Source: CAWACP01 sp963832965 (GTDB lineage: Bacteria > Acidobacteriota > Terriglobia > Bryobacterales > Bryobacteraceae). From it: a stretch of 64,000 nucleotides of DNA. Below, in pieces: positions 16,022-24,680 of this stretch (its first letter is position 1; the number at the start of each line of letters is the position of its first letter). Location: NCBI GenBank assembly GCA_963832965.1, contig CAWHVW010000001.1:1-64000 (forward strand), given 5' to 3'. The translations under genes and the position numbers were made by a program. The notes beneath the pieces are model-generated. The model was given only the letters and a program-made list of their open reading frames with translations, had not been told where the DNA came from and searched no databases.

Positions 16022-18549
16022 TGCGCGGCCTTCGGGCGGTTCTGGCGCTTGCCGCTTGTTCGGTTGCGTTCGCCGAGACGGGCTACGATGCCTGGTTGCG
16101 TTATTCGCCGCCTGATCCCGGGGCACGGCCTTTATATGCGCGCCTGCCCGCGACGGTTTTCGCGACGGGCAACTCCGTGGTGATGGAGGCGGCGCGGCAG
16201 GAACTGGTGCGCGGCGTGCGCGGCATGCTGGGAAGGACCCTTCGCGAGGAGGCCAGGCTCCCGGATGAAGACGCGATTGTTCTGGCGACTTACGACGCGC
16301 TTCCGGCCATCGCGGCGGACATACAAATACCTTCCGAACGCATGGAGGGCAGTTACTTTCTGAGAGCGCTGACGCGGCACGGCCATCGGCTGGTGGTGGT
16401 TGCCGGGCCTGACGAACGCGGCGTTCTGTACGGCACATTCGCGCTTCTGCGGCACATGGCGCTGCATGGCGAGCTGGAGAATCTGGACGAGCAGGACGCT
16501 CCGTATGCGCCGGTGCGCTGGACCAATGAGTGGAACAACCTTGACGGGAGCATCGAGCGCGGTTACGCCGGGCGCTCCATCTTCTTTGATAACGGCCACG
16601 TTGCCGCGGATTTGACGAGGGCGCGCGATTACGCCCGGTTGCTGGCGTCGGTGGGAGTGAATGGCTGCATGGTGAGCAACGTGAACGCCAACCCGCACAT
16701 GCTTACCAGCGAGTTCATTGCGGAGCTGGCGCGTCTGGCGGCAGCGTTCCGGCCGTGGGGCGTTCGCATGGCCATCTCGGTGGATTTCGGCAGCCCGAAA
16801 ACGATTGGCGGGCTGGATACGTTTGACCCGCTGGACCCGCGAGTTATCGCGTGGTGGAAGCAGAAGATGGATGAACTGTATGCGGCAATTCCCGACCTGG
16901 GCGGGGTGGTGCTGAAGGCGGATTCAGAAGGGCGCGTGGGACCGTCTACTTACGGCCGCACGCACGCCGACGCCGCCAACGTGATTGCGCGCGCTTTGAA
17001 GCCACATGGCGGGCTTCTGTTCTACCGCGGGTTCGTCTACAACCACCACATGGATTGGCGGGATTTGAAGAATGACCGCGCGCGGGCCGCGTACGACAAT
17101 TTTCACGATCTGGACGGCAAGTTCGACGGTAACGTAATCGTGCAGATTAAGTACGGGCCGATCGATTTTCAAGTGCGCGAGCCGGTCTCTCCGTTGTTCG
17201 GCGCGCTGCACCAGACCAATGAAGCGATCGAATTGCAGGTGACGCAGGAATACACGGGACAGCAGCGTCACTTGTGCTATCTGGCGCCGATGTGGAAAGA
17301 GGTGTTGGATTTCGACCTGCACGCGACCGCCGGACCTACGCCGGTGAAGGCTCTGGTCTCCGGCCGCGTTTTCCATCGGCCGACGGGCGGGTTCGTTGCG
17401 GTAACGAATGTGGGCCTCGACGAGAACTGGCTGGGATATGACCTGGCGATGGCCAATCTGTATAGTTTCGGCCGGCTGGCATGGAATCCCGACCTGAGCG
17501 CGCGCGACATGGTGACCGAGTGGACGCGATTGACTTTCGGGGATGACCCGCGGGTGGTGGGCACCATGGTGGGGATGCAGATGGAGTCATGGGCCGCATA
17601 CGAACACTACACGGGCTTTCTGGGCGTGGGCGGGCTGACCGATATTCTCGGCCCTCACTACGGGCCGGGGATCGAATCTTCCGAACGGAATGGATGGGGG
17701 CAGTGGCACCGCGCCGATGAGCATGGCATCGGCATGGACCGCACCGTGGCCACGGGGACGGGCTTTATCGGACAGTATTCGCCGGAGGTGGCGCGCGAAT
17801 ACGAGGCGCTGGCGGATTGTCCCGACAAGCTGCTGCTGTTCATGCACCACGTGCCGTACACATATGTTCTGCATTCCGGGAAGACGGTGATCCAGCATGT
17901 CTACGATTCGCACTACGAGGGCGCGGCCGAGGCGCAGAGTTTCGCGGAGGGATGGAAGAGGCTGCGCGGCCACGTTGACGAGCAGCGCTATCAGGCAGTG
18001 CTCGCGCGGCTGGAGTATCAGGCCGGCCATGCCATTGTGTGGCGCGACGCGATTTGCAGCTGGTTCCTGAAGACGTCGGGCATTCCGGACGCGCAGGGGC
18101 GCGCGGGGAACCATCCCGACCGGGTGGAAGCGGAAGCGATGAAGCTTGAGGGATATGTGGCGGAGCCGGTGGTTCCCTGGGAAACCGCCTCCGGCGGGAA
18201 GGCCATTGGGTGTCCCGACCCGAACTGCTCGGCCGCGTTCCCGTGGAAGGGGACGGCGGGCTGGTACCGCATCGCGGTGCAATATTTCGATGAGCGCGAC
18301 GGCGTGTCGAGTTATCGATTCTCGGTGGCGGGGCAACTGATTGACGAATGGCTGGCCAACAATAATCTGCCTTCGGACAGGCCGAACGGCCATACCAGCA
18401 CACGCAGGGTTATCACGGGCGTGGCGCTGCGACCGGGCGACGAAATCCGCATCGAGGCGCACACCGACGCGCAGGATCGCGCCGATATCGATTACGTGGA
18501 GATCACGCCGGACTCACATCAGGGAGAAATTGCGATACTACGCAAATAG
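16021..18549 (+). CDS. Secreted GH67 alpha-glucuronidase
   Basis: An 842-residue protein from ATG 16021 with signal peptide (MRGLRAVLALAACSVAFAET). The order of blocks is that of GH67: an N-terminal beta domain (YDAWLRY, ILATYDALP-like region), then the TIM barrel with APVRWTNEWNNLDGSIERGYAG, VVLKADSEGRVGPSTYGRTHADAANV, QIKYGPIDFQVREP and QVTQEYTGQQRH. The Glu of KADSEG and the Asp and Glu of the last two blocks correspond to the acid and base positions of characterised GH67 enzymes. It would release glucuronate or 4-O-methylglucuronate from xylo-oligosaccharides in the periplasm or outside. It starts on the stop of the SDR gene and is followed within 2 bp by an isomerase-like gene. Length is somewhat above bacterial AguA because of a longer C-terminal domain. 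Confidence 0.92.
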   Translation: MRGLRAVLALAACSVAFAETGYDAWLRYSPPDPGARPLYARLPATVFATGNSVVMEAARQELVRGVRGMLGRTLREEARLPDEDAIVLATYDALPAIAADIQIPSERMEGSYFLRALTRHGHRLVVVAGPDERGVLYGTFALLRHMALHGELENLDEQDAPYAPVRWTNEWNNLDGSIERGYAGRSIFFDNGHVAADLTRARDYARLLASVGVNGCMVSNVNANPHMLTSEFIAELARLAAAFRPWGVRMAISVDFGSPKTIGGLDTFDPLDPRVIAWWKQKMDELYAAIPDLGGVVLKADSEGRVGPSTYGRTHADAANVIARALKPHGGLLFYRGFVYNHHMDWRDLKNDRARAAYDNFHDLDGKFDGNVIVQIKYGPIDFQVREPVSPLFGALHQTNEAIELQVTQEYTGQQRHLCYLAPMWKEVLDFDLHATAGPTPVKALVSGRVFHRPTGGFVAVTNVGLDENWLGYDLAMANLYSFGRLAWNPDLSARDMVTEWTRLTFGDDPRVVGTMVGMQMESWAAYEHYTGFLGVGGLTDILGPHYGPGIESSERNGWGQWHRADEHGIGMDRTVATGTGFIGQYSPEVAREYEALADCPDKLLLFMHHVPYTYVLHSGKTVIQHVYDSHYEGAAEAQSFAEGWKRLRGHVDEQRYQAVLARLEYQAGHAIVWRDAICSWFLKTSGIPDAQGRAGNHPDRVEAEAMKLEGYVAEPVVPWETASGGKAIGCPDPNCSAAFPWKGTAGWYRIAVQYFDERDGVSSYRFSVAGQLIDEWLANNNLPSDRPNGHTSTRRVITGVALRPGDEIRIEAHTDAQDRADIDYVEITPDSHQGEIAILRK

Positions 18550-18550
18550 C

Positions 18551-19834
18551 ATGCCCGAGGCCTTATCTGACATACGCGTAAGCGAAGCGCGCGAACCGAT
18601 TGGGGACGAAGAGATCGGGGCTGTGGTTGAGCAGGTTCTGGCCTCGACCCCGTTTATCGACATTCACACGCATTTGTTTGCGCCAGAGTTCGGGGGGCTG
18701 GGGTTGTGGGGCATCGATGATCTGCTCACGTATCACTACCTGGAGGCGGAGCTGTTCCGATCGTCCCCGATGCGGCCGGAAGAATACTGGGCGCTCGATA
18801 AATCGCGAAGGGCCGATGCGATATGGACAACGCTCTTTTTTGAGAACACTCCGGTATCGGAAGCTGCGCGAGGGGTGATCGCGGTGCTGCACGAACTGGG
18901 GCTGGACACGGGCACTCCGACGCTGGCATCGGCCCGCGAATTTTTCAGAGAACAGGATCCAGAGAAGCACATTGCGCGCGTGCTGGATCTGGCTGGCGTC
19001 AGCGGCGTGGTGATGACCAACGATCCTTTAGATGCCGCCGAAGCCGCGGCGTGGGCTGGCGGAGTCAAGCCGGGGCCGCGGTTCCGGGCGGCGCTTCGAC
19101 TGGACCGGATTGTCAACGATTGGGCGAGGCATTGCGAGTTGCTGCAATCGCAGGGATTTGCCGTGGAAGCCGATGCGGGGGGCGGGACATCGGGGGAAGT
19201 CCGGCGATTTCTGGAAGAGTGGGCGGGGCGGATGCGGCCCGTGTACATGGCGGTTTCATTGCCCGATTCGTTCCGTTTCCCGGCGGAAGATGTCCGCACG
19301 CGATTGCTGACGGAAGCGATACTGCCGGCGTGCCGCGACTTACAGCTCCCGCTGGCGCTGATGATTGGTGTCCGGCGCCAGGTGAATCCGGCGTTGCGCG
19401 ATGCGGGGGATGCCGGTGGCGTGGCCGACTTACGCGCCGTGGAGACGCTTTGCCGCGAGTATCCCGGCAACCGGTTTCTGGTGAGTGTGCTGAGCCGCGA
19501 GAACCAGCATGAACTATGCGTCTACGCGCGGAAGTTCAGTAATCTGATGCCGTTCGGTTGCTGGTGGTTTCTGAACAATCCGTCGATTGTCGAGGAAATT
19601 ACGCGCGAGCGTCTGGAGATGCTGGGGACGACGTTTATCCCGCAACATTCGGACGCGCGAATTCTGGAGCAGGTGATTTATAAGTGGCGGAACACTCGCC
19701 GGACGATAGCGCCGATTCTCGCCAATGCCTTCCGGCTGCTGGCGGAGGATGGCCGCACGGTGACGCGCGCCGACGTGCAACGCGATGTTACTCGCTTGTT
19801 TCGCGGCAATTTTGAAAGCTGGACTAGTTACTAA
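18551..19834 (+). CDS. Uronate isomerase-like amidohydrolase-superfamily protein
   Basis: A 427-residue protein from ATG 18551. It shows the metal-binding D-I-H-T-H-L-F motif at about residues 38-44 and the glucuronate-isomerase layout: GIDDLLTYHYLEAELFR, WTTLFFENTPVSEAARG, then RAALRLDRIVNDW and a late FIPQHSDARILEQVIYKW. This is the uronate isomerase (UxaC, PF02614) fold, but divergent from E. coli UxaC and shorter by ~40 residues. In the cluster it would isomerise the uronate released by GH67 to a ketouronate. A different amidohydrolase activity is possible. It starts 1 bp after the GH67 stop. Confidence 0.75.
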   Translation: MPEALSDIRVSEAREPIGDEEIGAVVEQVLASTPFIDIHTHLFAPEFGGLGLWGIDDLLTYHYLEAELFRSSPMRPEEYWALDKSRRADAIWTTLFFENTPVSEAARGVIAVLHELGLDTGTPTLASAREFFREQDPEKHIARVLDLAGVSGVVMTNDPLDAAEAAAWAGGVKPGPRFRAALRLDRIVNDWARHCELLQSQGFAVEADAGGGTSGEVRRFLEEWAGRMRPVYMAVSLPDSFRFPAEDVRTRLLTEAILPACRDLQLPLALMIGVRRQVNPALRDAGDAGGVADLRAVETLCREYPGNRFLVSVLSRENQHELCVYARKFSNLMPFGCWWFLNNPSIVEEITRERLEMLGTTFIPQHSDARILEQVIYKWRNTRRTIAPILANAFRLLAEDGRTVTRADVQRDVTRLFRGNFESWTSY

Positions 19835-19843
19835 GGATGGACA

Positions 19844-20905
19844 ATGCGGCCTGAACAGTGGCAGACATTCAAGCGAGCGGCGCGGCGCGAGAAGATCGAC
19901 AGGATTCCCATGGCGCTGATCGTGGATAGTCCGTGGATTCCCGGATACCTGGGGATCAAACACATGGACTACTATCTGGACCCCGAGCTGTGGTTCCAAT
20001 CGAACCTGCGCATCATGCAGGAGTTCCCGGACATCATCTTCGTGCCGTCCTGGTGGATGGAGTATGGGATGGCCGCGGAACCCTCGGTGCTGGGAGCCAA
20101 GATCAAGTTCTGGCAGGACAACACGCCCAGCGAGTACCACACGCTGTACCGGATCGAGGATATCGATAATTTTCCGGAGTATGAAGTGGAGGCCGATGCC
20201 TTTGCCGCGATGACCCTGCACCGGATCGGCATGGAGCGGCAGCGGATACTCGACCATGGATACATTCTTCCGATGGTGACGTCGCGGGGTCCGCTTTGCA
20301 CGGCCGGATTTGTTCGAGGTACGACCCATTTCATGATCGACCTGGTTGAAGATCCCAAGGGGGCGCACCGGCTGATCGATCTGTGCACGCGCGTGGTGAT
20401 CGACTGGCTGAAGGCGCAGCAGAAGGTGATGGGAGATACGGTGGAAAGCATTTTCATCCTCGACGACATTGTCGGATTCATCAATGAGGATCACTATCTG
20501 GAGTTCGCGCATCCGTACCTCAAGCGCATTTGCGACGCTTTCCCGAAGGACTGGGTGAAGGTGTATCACAACGACGCCGAAGTTGACGCGTGTCTGGACC
20601 ACTTACCCGACGCCGGGTTCAACGTACTCAACTGGGGCAAGCAGAAACACATTACCGAGGTGAAGCGGCGGGTGGGCGACCGCATGTGTCTTATGGGCAA
20701 CGTGAATCCGCTGGAAGTGGCGGTGCGCGGCACGCCCGACGAAGTGAAAGACGAGACGCTGGAGGTGCTGGAGGGTTCCGGGGGCGAGGGGATTATTCTT
20801 TCGGTGGGCGGCGGCACCAGCCCGGGGATGCCCCGCGAGAATATCGTGGCGATGCTGGAGGCGCTGGCGGAGTTCAATGACCGCAGGGCAGGCAGCAATG
20901 GTTGA
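19844..20905 (+). CDS. URO-D family corrinoid methyltransferase (MT-I candidate)
   Basis: A 353-residue protein with the uroporphyrinogen-decarboxylase TIM barrel used by methyltransferases such as MtaA, MtbA and MtvB. Visible blocks are RREKIDRIPMALIVD, DLVEDPKGAHRLIDLCTRVVIDWLK, a middle IFILDDIVGFI, VKVYHNDAEVD and the C-terminal LMGNVNPLEVAVRGTPDEV with GIILSVGGGTSPGMPRENI. It is not the haem enzyme: the haem-pathway N-terminal arginine-rich motif is lacking and the next gene is a corrinoid carrier. Likely role is methyl transfer from a methoxylated substrate to the Co(I) corrinoid protein. The downstream gene starts at 20898, inside this gene's 3' end, so the two are translationally coupled. 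Substrate is unproven; context suggests 4-O-methyl-uronate. Confidence 0.82.
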   Translation: MRPEQWQTFKRAARREKIDRIPMALIVDSPWIPGYLGIKHMDYYLDPELWFQSNLRIMQEFPDIIFVPSWWMEYGMAAEPSVLGAKIKFWQDNTPSEYHTLYRIEDIDNFPEYEVEADAFAAMTLHRIGMERQRILDHGYILPMVTSRGPLCTAGFVRGTTHFMIDLVEDPKGAHRLIDLCTRVVIDWLKAQQKVMGDTVESIFILDDIVGFINEDHYLEFAHPYLKRICDAFPKDWVKVYHNDAEVDACLDHLPDAGFNVLNWGKQKHITEVKRRVGDRMCLMGNVNPLEVAVRGTPDEVKDETLEVLEGSGGEGIILSVGGGTSPGMPRENIVAMLEALAEFNDRRAGSNG

Positions 20906-21539
20906 TTACGCGCTGATGAACCAGTGCCTGTACGAGGGCAAGGCGAACGAGGTGGGACAGATGACCCGTGACGCTTTGGCCGAAGGCCGGCCGGTTCAGG
21001 AAGTGTTGACCGATGGCTTGATTGCGGGCATGAGCGTGGTGGGCGAGGACTTCAAGCACAACGTTCTGTACGTGCCGGAGGTGCTGATTGCGGCGCGGGC
21101 GATGAAGGCGGGCATGGCGGTGCTCAAGCCGCTGCTGAGCGCGAGGGAGGGAGGCGCGAAGCCGGCAGGCGTCCTGCTGATGGGCACGGTTCGCGGTGAC
21201 CTTCACGACATTGGCAAGAACCTGGTTCTCATGATGGCGGAGGGGGCTGGTTTCGAAGTGCACGATATTGGCGTGGATCAGAGCGTCGAGAAATTCATGG
21301 CCGCGGCGGAGAAGTGCCATCCCACGATTATCGGGATGAGCGCGCTGTTGACTACCACTATGACTTACATGAAAACGGTGATCGATGGCTTTGCGGCCGC
21401 GGGGAAGAGCGACATCAAGATGGCCGTGGGCGGGGCGCCGATCAGCCAGATGTTCGCCGATGAGATTGGCGCGGATGGTTACGGCGCGAATGCCTCCGCC
21501 GCGGTGGATCTGTTTTTGCGCCTGGCGGCGGTGAAGTAA
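20898..21539 (+). CDS. Corrinoid (B12-binding) methyl-carrier protein
   Basis: About 213 residues from ATG 20898 (MVDYALMNQC); a start at 20877 is also open. Residues ~1-85 form the B12-binding-2 cap helical domain (AKANEVGQM, VLTDGLIAGMSVVGEDFKHNVLYVPEVLIAARAMKAGMAVLKPLL). Residues ~95-213 form the Rossmann-like cobalamin domain with G-T-V-R-G-D-L-H-D-I-G-K-N (the DxHxxG cobalt-ligand His), SALLTTTM and GGAPISQMFADEIGADGY. It is the carrier (MT-C) that shuttles the methyl group between the URO-D enzyme and an acceptor enzyme. It overlaps the URO-D gene by 8 bp, a strong sign of obligate partnership. Confidence 0.93.
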   Translation: MVDYALMNQCLYEGKANEVGQMTRDALAEGRPVQEVLTDGLIAGMSVVGEDFKHNVLYVPEVLIAARAMKAGMAVLKPLLSAREGGAKPAGVLLMGTVRGDLHDIGKNLVLMMAEGAGFEVHDIGVDQSVEKFMAAAEKCHPTIIGMSALLTTTMTYMKTVIDGFAAAGKSDIKMAVGGAPISQMFADEIGADGYGANASAAVDLFLRLAAVK

Positions 21540-21544
21540 CTGCC

Positions 21545-21802
21545 ATGGCCACTTACAAGGTTCTTTACTGGCAGGAAGTCCCTTCCCAGATTAGGGCGGA
21601 AGACGATGAGGACGAAGTTACTCTGCCATTCGCGGCGCGGTTCATGGAAAGAATCGATCGTCTGGCGGTTCAGCGCGGCCTGCAGGACGCCGACACTTAT
21701 CTGGCCCAGTGGAAATGGAGCGAGGAGGAGGAGCGCGACGGCTGCGCTCGCGAGGTGGCTGAAGCGGTGATGGCGGAACTGGAAGCGCAGGCGGACTGGT
21801 AG
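21545..21802 (+). CDS. Small 'virulence factor'-domain protein of corrinoid clusters
   Basis: An 85-residue acidic protein: MATYKVLYWQEVPSQIRAEDD, then VTLPFAARFMERIDRLAVQRG and a Trp-rich QWKWSEEEERDG before a terminal helix. It matches the small PF13769-type family labelled virulence factor, whose members often sit next to corrinoid methyltransferase genes. No enzymatic motif is visible. It lies between the corrinoid protein (5 bp) and the reductive activator (5 bp), so it probably acts in assembly or protection of the methyl-transfer complex. Confidence 0.7.
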   Translation: MATYKVLYWQEVPSQIRAEDDEDEVTLPFAARFMERIDRLAVQRGLQDADTYLAQWKWSEEEERDGCAREVAEAVMAELEAQADW

Positions 21803-21807
21803 CAGCA

Positions 21808-23445
21808 GTGGCGGCGACACTCACCATCAACGGACAAACGACGGCGGCAACGCCGGAGGTGTCGCTGTTCGACCACGCCGAGCGGCTGGGCGTGCGGGTG
21901 CCCACTTCCTGCATGAAACAAGGCAAATGCCGGGAATGCATGGTGGAGGTGGTGGAGGGAATGGGGTGTCTGTCCCCGCGCACGACGCCAGAGCAGCACC
22001 TCAGCGGCCCCTTCCGGCTCTCCTGCCAAACCTCCGTTGTGTGCGATGGCGGGCAGGTTCGATGCCATACGATGCGACGCGGGCACATGCGCATTGAGCG
22101 GCGCGCATTTGGACTGCCCGATCAGCGGATGCGGCTGGACCCCGCGGTTACGCGCGATGGGGACCGGGTGTTGATTGACGGGATTGAAGTGGACCGCTCT
22201 TCCGGGCCGATTCACGGTCTGGCCATGGATCTGGGGACAACCACCGTGGTCCTGCGGCTGCTGGATCTGGAAACGGGCGAGCTGGTGGCGGATGCGTCCT
22301 TTGAGAACCCGCAGCGATTCGGGGGTTCCGACGTGATGGCGCGCATTCACTACGACACCCAGCATCACGGCAGGCTGCTGATGCGGACGCTTGCCGGGTA
22401 TGTGAGCCATGCCGTTGAGGAGTTACCCGTCGATCCAAAGACCATTTACGAGATGGTGGTGGTGGGTAACTCGACCATGCGGGATATTTTCTTCCGGCAA
22501 AGCGTTTACTCGATCGGGCAGAGCCCGTATCGCTCGATCACCGAGATCGAGATGGCGGAGGGGAAGCGGGGCAGTACGAGCCTGATTACCACGGGCCTGC
22601 GTTCGCTATTGCCCATTCATCCACGGGCGCGCGTGTACGGCGCCCCTGTCGTCAGCGGCCATGTGGGGGCCGATGCGGCGGCTTGCATGCTGGCCGTGGA
22701 TCTGGCGCATGAAGACCGTCTGATCGCCATCATGGACATTGGCACGAACACCGAACTGATCGTTGGCAACCGGCAGCGGATTTTGGCCGCCTCCTGTCCG
22801 GCGGGTCCGGCGTTCGAGGGGGGAGCGATCGCCTGCGGCATGCCCGCGCTCGACGGCGCGATTGAGGATGTCACGATCGGCGAGGATGGGGCGTTTCAAC
22901 TCGGAGTTATCGGCGATGTTCCGCCGGAAGGTATCTGCGGTTCGGGCCTTGTCGACCTGATGAGCGAGCTACTCCGCGGCGGGCGCATGAACGAGATGGG
23001 CCGCTTCGCGGACGATGCCGATCTGGTCACCATCGACAAGGAGCACGGCATCTTCTTCTATGAGCGCGATGTCAGCGAACTGGCTCAGGCCAAGGGCGCG
23101 AATGTGGCCGGGCTGCGCGTGGTGTTTCACAACTACGGCATCGAGTTCGATGATATCGACGTTTTCTATCTGGCCGGCGGCTTCGGCCGGCACCTGAAGG
23201 TGGACGCGGCACAACGGATCGGGCTGGTTCCTGACCTTCCTCAGGGGAAGGTTGTGCAGGTGGGCAACGCGGCTATTGAAGGCGCTTGTATCGCCTTGCT
23301 CTCCACTGCACGGCGTCAGGAACTGGAAGAACTGGTGAGAGGCGTGGAGCATTGCCGGCTGGAAACGCACCCCGGTTTCTTCGATTTCTTTGTGGAAGGC
23401 TGCCAGTTCCGGCCGGTGGAATCCACTTCGCGAGTGCCTGGATGA
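21808..23445 (+). CDS. Ferredoxin-ASKHA corrinoid reductive activator (RACo-like, DUF4445)
   Basis: A 545-residue protein from GTG 21808. Residues ~1-75 are a plant-type 2Fe-2S ferredoxin with cysteines in S-C-M-K-Q-G-K-C-R-E-C and a later F-R-L-S-C. Residues ~130-520 form the ASKHA/DUF4445 domain with the P-loop-like LAMDLGTTTVVLRLLD, IMDIGTNTELIVG and YLAGGFGRHL. In RACo and RamA-like proteins this machine uses ATP to re-reduce inactive Co(II) corrinoid to Co(I). Its presence directly after the carrier gene indicates a complete corrinoid O-demethylase-type system. It is ATGA-coupled to the next gene. Confidence 0.9.
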   Translation: MAATLTINGQTTAATPEVSLFDHAERLGVRVPTSCMKQGKCRECMVEVVEGMGCLSPRTTPEQHLSGPFRLSCQTSVVCDGGQVRCHTMRRGHMRIERRAFGLPDQRMRLDPAVTRDGDRVLIDGIEVDRSSGPIHGLAMDLGTTTVVLRLLDLETGELVADASFENPQRFGGSDVMARIHYDTQHHGRLLMRTLAGYVSHAVEELPVDPKTIYEMVVVGNSTMRDIFFRQSVYSIGQSPYRSITEIEMAEGKRGSTSLITTGLRSLLPIHPRARVYGAPVVSGHVGADAAACMLAVDLAHEDRLIAIMDIGTNTELIVGNRQRILAASCPAGPAFEGGAIACGMPALDGAIEDVTIGEDGAFQLGVIGDVPPEGICGSGLVDLMSELLRGGRMNEMGRFADDADLVTIDKEHGIFFYERDVSELAQAKGANVAGLRVVFHNYGIEFDDIDVFYLAGGFGRHLKVDAAQRIGLVPDLPQGKVVQVGNAAIEGACIALLSTARRQELEELVRGVEHCRLETHPGFFDFFVEGCQFRPVESTSRVPG

Positions 23446-24641
23446 CGGAGCTGCTGGACAGGGCCCCCGCCGTCAATGTCGAGCCGGCTGAGTATGTCAG
23501 GTTGCTGGGATATCCACGCGGGCGCGTGCCGGAAGGGCGCGCTCGGGAACTGGCCGATTGGGCGCGCGCCTGGTACCGGGAGAACGGCCGTCCCTGGATT
23601 TATGCCCGTGAGGCAGATTTTTTCGAACTGGGCGCGGGTTCGGTGCGGATTGAGGGCGCCGAATTCACCAGCGGGCGCTTGCAGCAGACGCTGCAGAAGG
23701 CGGAAGCGCACACGGTGATTCTGACCGCCGTTTGCGCGGGACCGGAGTTGGAACAGGAGGCACAAAGACTTTGGGAAGACCAGCGGCCCGACGAGTATTT
23801 CTTTCTGGAAGTCTTCGGGTCCGCGGTGGTGGAGCATCTGGTTACCATGACCGGCGCGCGGCTGTGCGAGTGGGCGGAGCGTCAGCAGATGGCGGTGTTG
23901 CCCCATTACAGCCCGGGTTATCCGGAATGGGACATCGTTGAGCAGCCCAGGTTACTGGAGTTACTCAGTGGCCGGCACGCTCTACCTTGCCATGTGGACG
24001 TACTGGACTCCGGTGCGCTGCGGCCGAAGAAATCCCTGCTGGCGGCGTTCGGAGTTACACGCCATACGGAGCGGCTGCGCCGCCTTACTGAACTGGTGCC
24101 GTGCGAGAACTGTTCCCTGGGTGGTTGCCAGTACCGGAGAGCGCCCTACCGGCGCGCGGAGGAGAGCGGGCCGCTGGAAGCTGACGCGGAGTATGGGGTC
24201 AATACGAAAGCTCTGAAGCGCTGGGCCGAGGAACGGCTGTCACTTACTCCACGCGGGGACGGCGGCATCGACGCTTTGTTTCGCTACGATGGCACTACCT
24301 GCACGAACATGGGGCGTCCGCTGGCGTTTCACTACCGAGTGAGCCTGGGTTCACGGGAGGAGGGTTTCCCGATACGAGAACAACGATGCGGTCCGGCTCC
24401 GGGAGATCAGGGCCATACTTATATGTGCGAGTACATACGGGACGGCGGGCAATTGCTGAGAGACATCGATAGCGACAAGCCGCTGCTGGGGCGGCCTTTG
24501 AATGAGGTGCTCGCGTGGTCTCGCGCTTTGTCTCCCGCCGGTTGTTACTGCGACCGTGCCAGCCGCGCGCATAAGTGGGGGCTGGTTCTGGAAACCGTTC
24601 ACTATGCTTTGGCTCAGGCAGAGGCGCGGGATCTGCTTTGA
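23442..24641 (+). CDS. MetH-activation-domain-like protein with Cys-rich C-terminal half
   Basis: A 399-residue protein from ATG 23442, overlapping the activator stop. Residues ~110-190 resemble the vitamin B12-dependent methionine synthase activation domain: EYFFLEVFGSAVVEHLVTMTGARLCEWA and LPHYSPGYPEWDI (the R/Y-x-x-P-G-Y-P-x-W SAM/cobalamin contact). The C-terminal half is unusual: VPCENCSLGGCQYR holds three clustered cysteines, and CTNMGRP and PAGCYCD add more. These could ligate an Fe-S cluster or zinc. It probably assists reductive methylation or reactivation of the corrinoid carrier, or receives electrons from the ferredoxin domain upstream. Confidence 0.78.
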   Translation: MTELLDRAPAVNVEPAEYVRLLGYPRGRVPEGRARELADWARAWYRENGRPWIYAREADFFELGAGSVRIEGAEFTSGRLQQTLQKAEAHTVILTAVCAGPELEQEAQRLWEDQRPDEYFFLEVFGSAVVEHLVTMTGARLCEWAERQQMAVLPHYSPGYPEWDIVEQPRLLELLSGRHALPCHVDVLDSGALRPKKSLLAAFGVTRHTERLRRLTELVPCENCSLGGCQYRRAPYRRAEESGPLEADAEYGVNTKALKRWAEERLSLTPRGDGGIDALFRYDGTTCTNMGRPLAFHYRVSLGSREEGFPIREQRCGPAPGDQGHTYMCEYIRDGGQLLRDIDSDKPLLGRPLNEVLAWSRALSPAGCYCDRASRAHKWGLVLETVHYALAQAEARDLL

Positions 24642-24654
24642 GATATGGGCCGAT

Positions 24655-24680
24655 GGCAGGGCATGGCCCTGCCCCACATT
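24655..24680. repeat. Dispersed palindromic element (copy 4)
   Basis: GGCAGGGCATGGCCCTGCC then CCACATT lies between the MetH-activation-like gene and the homocysteine methyltransferase gene, ending one base before ATG 24681. It is identical to copies 2 and 3 over the palindrome and therefore forms the untranslated leader of the next gene; a strong hairpin here may modulate translation or mark an internal processing site in the operon. Confidence 0.8.

Noticed and set aside
15188..16438. Minus-strand 416-codon frame across the SDR and GH67 genes
   Set aside because: Pro/Arg/Ser-rich shadow of two genes with full catalytic motifs on the plus strand.
19834..19844. Cobalamin riboswitch upstream of the corrinoid genes
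   Set aside because: Only about 10 bp separate the genes; no B12-box-like conserved structure was seen here or before the cluster.
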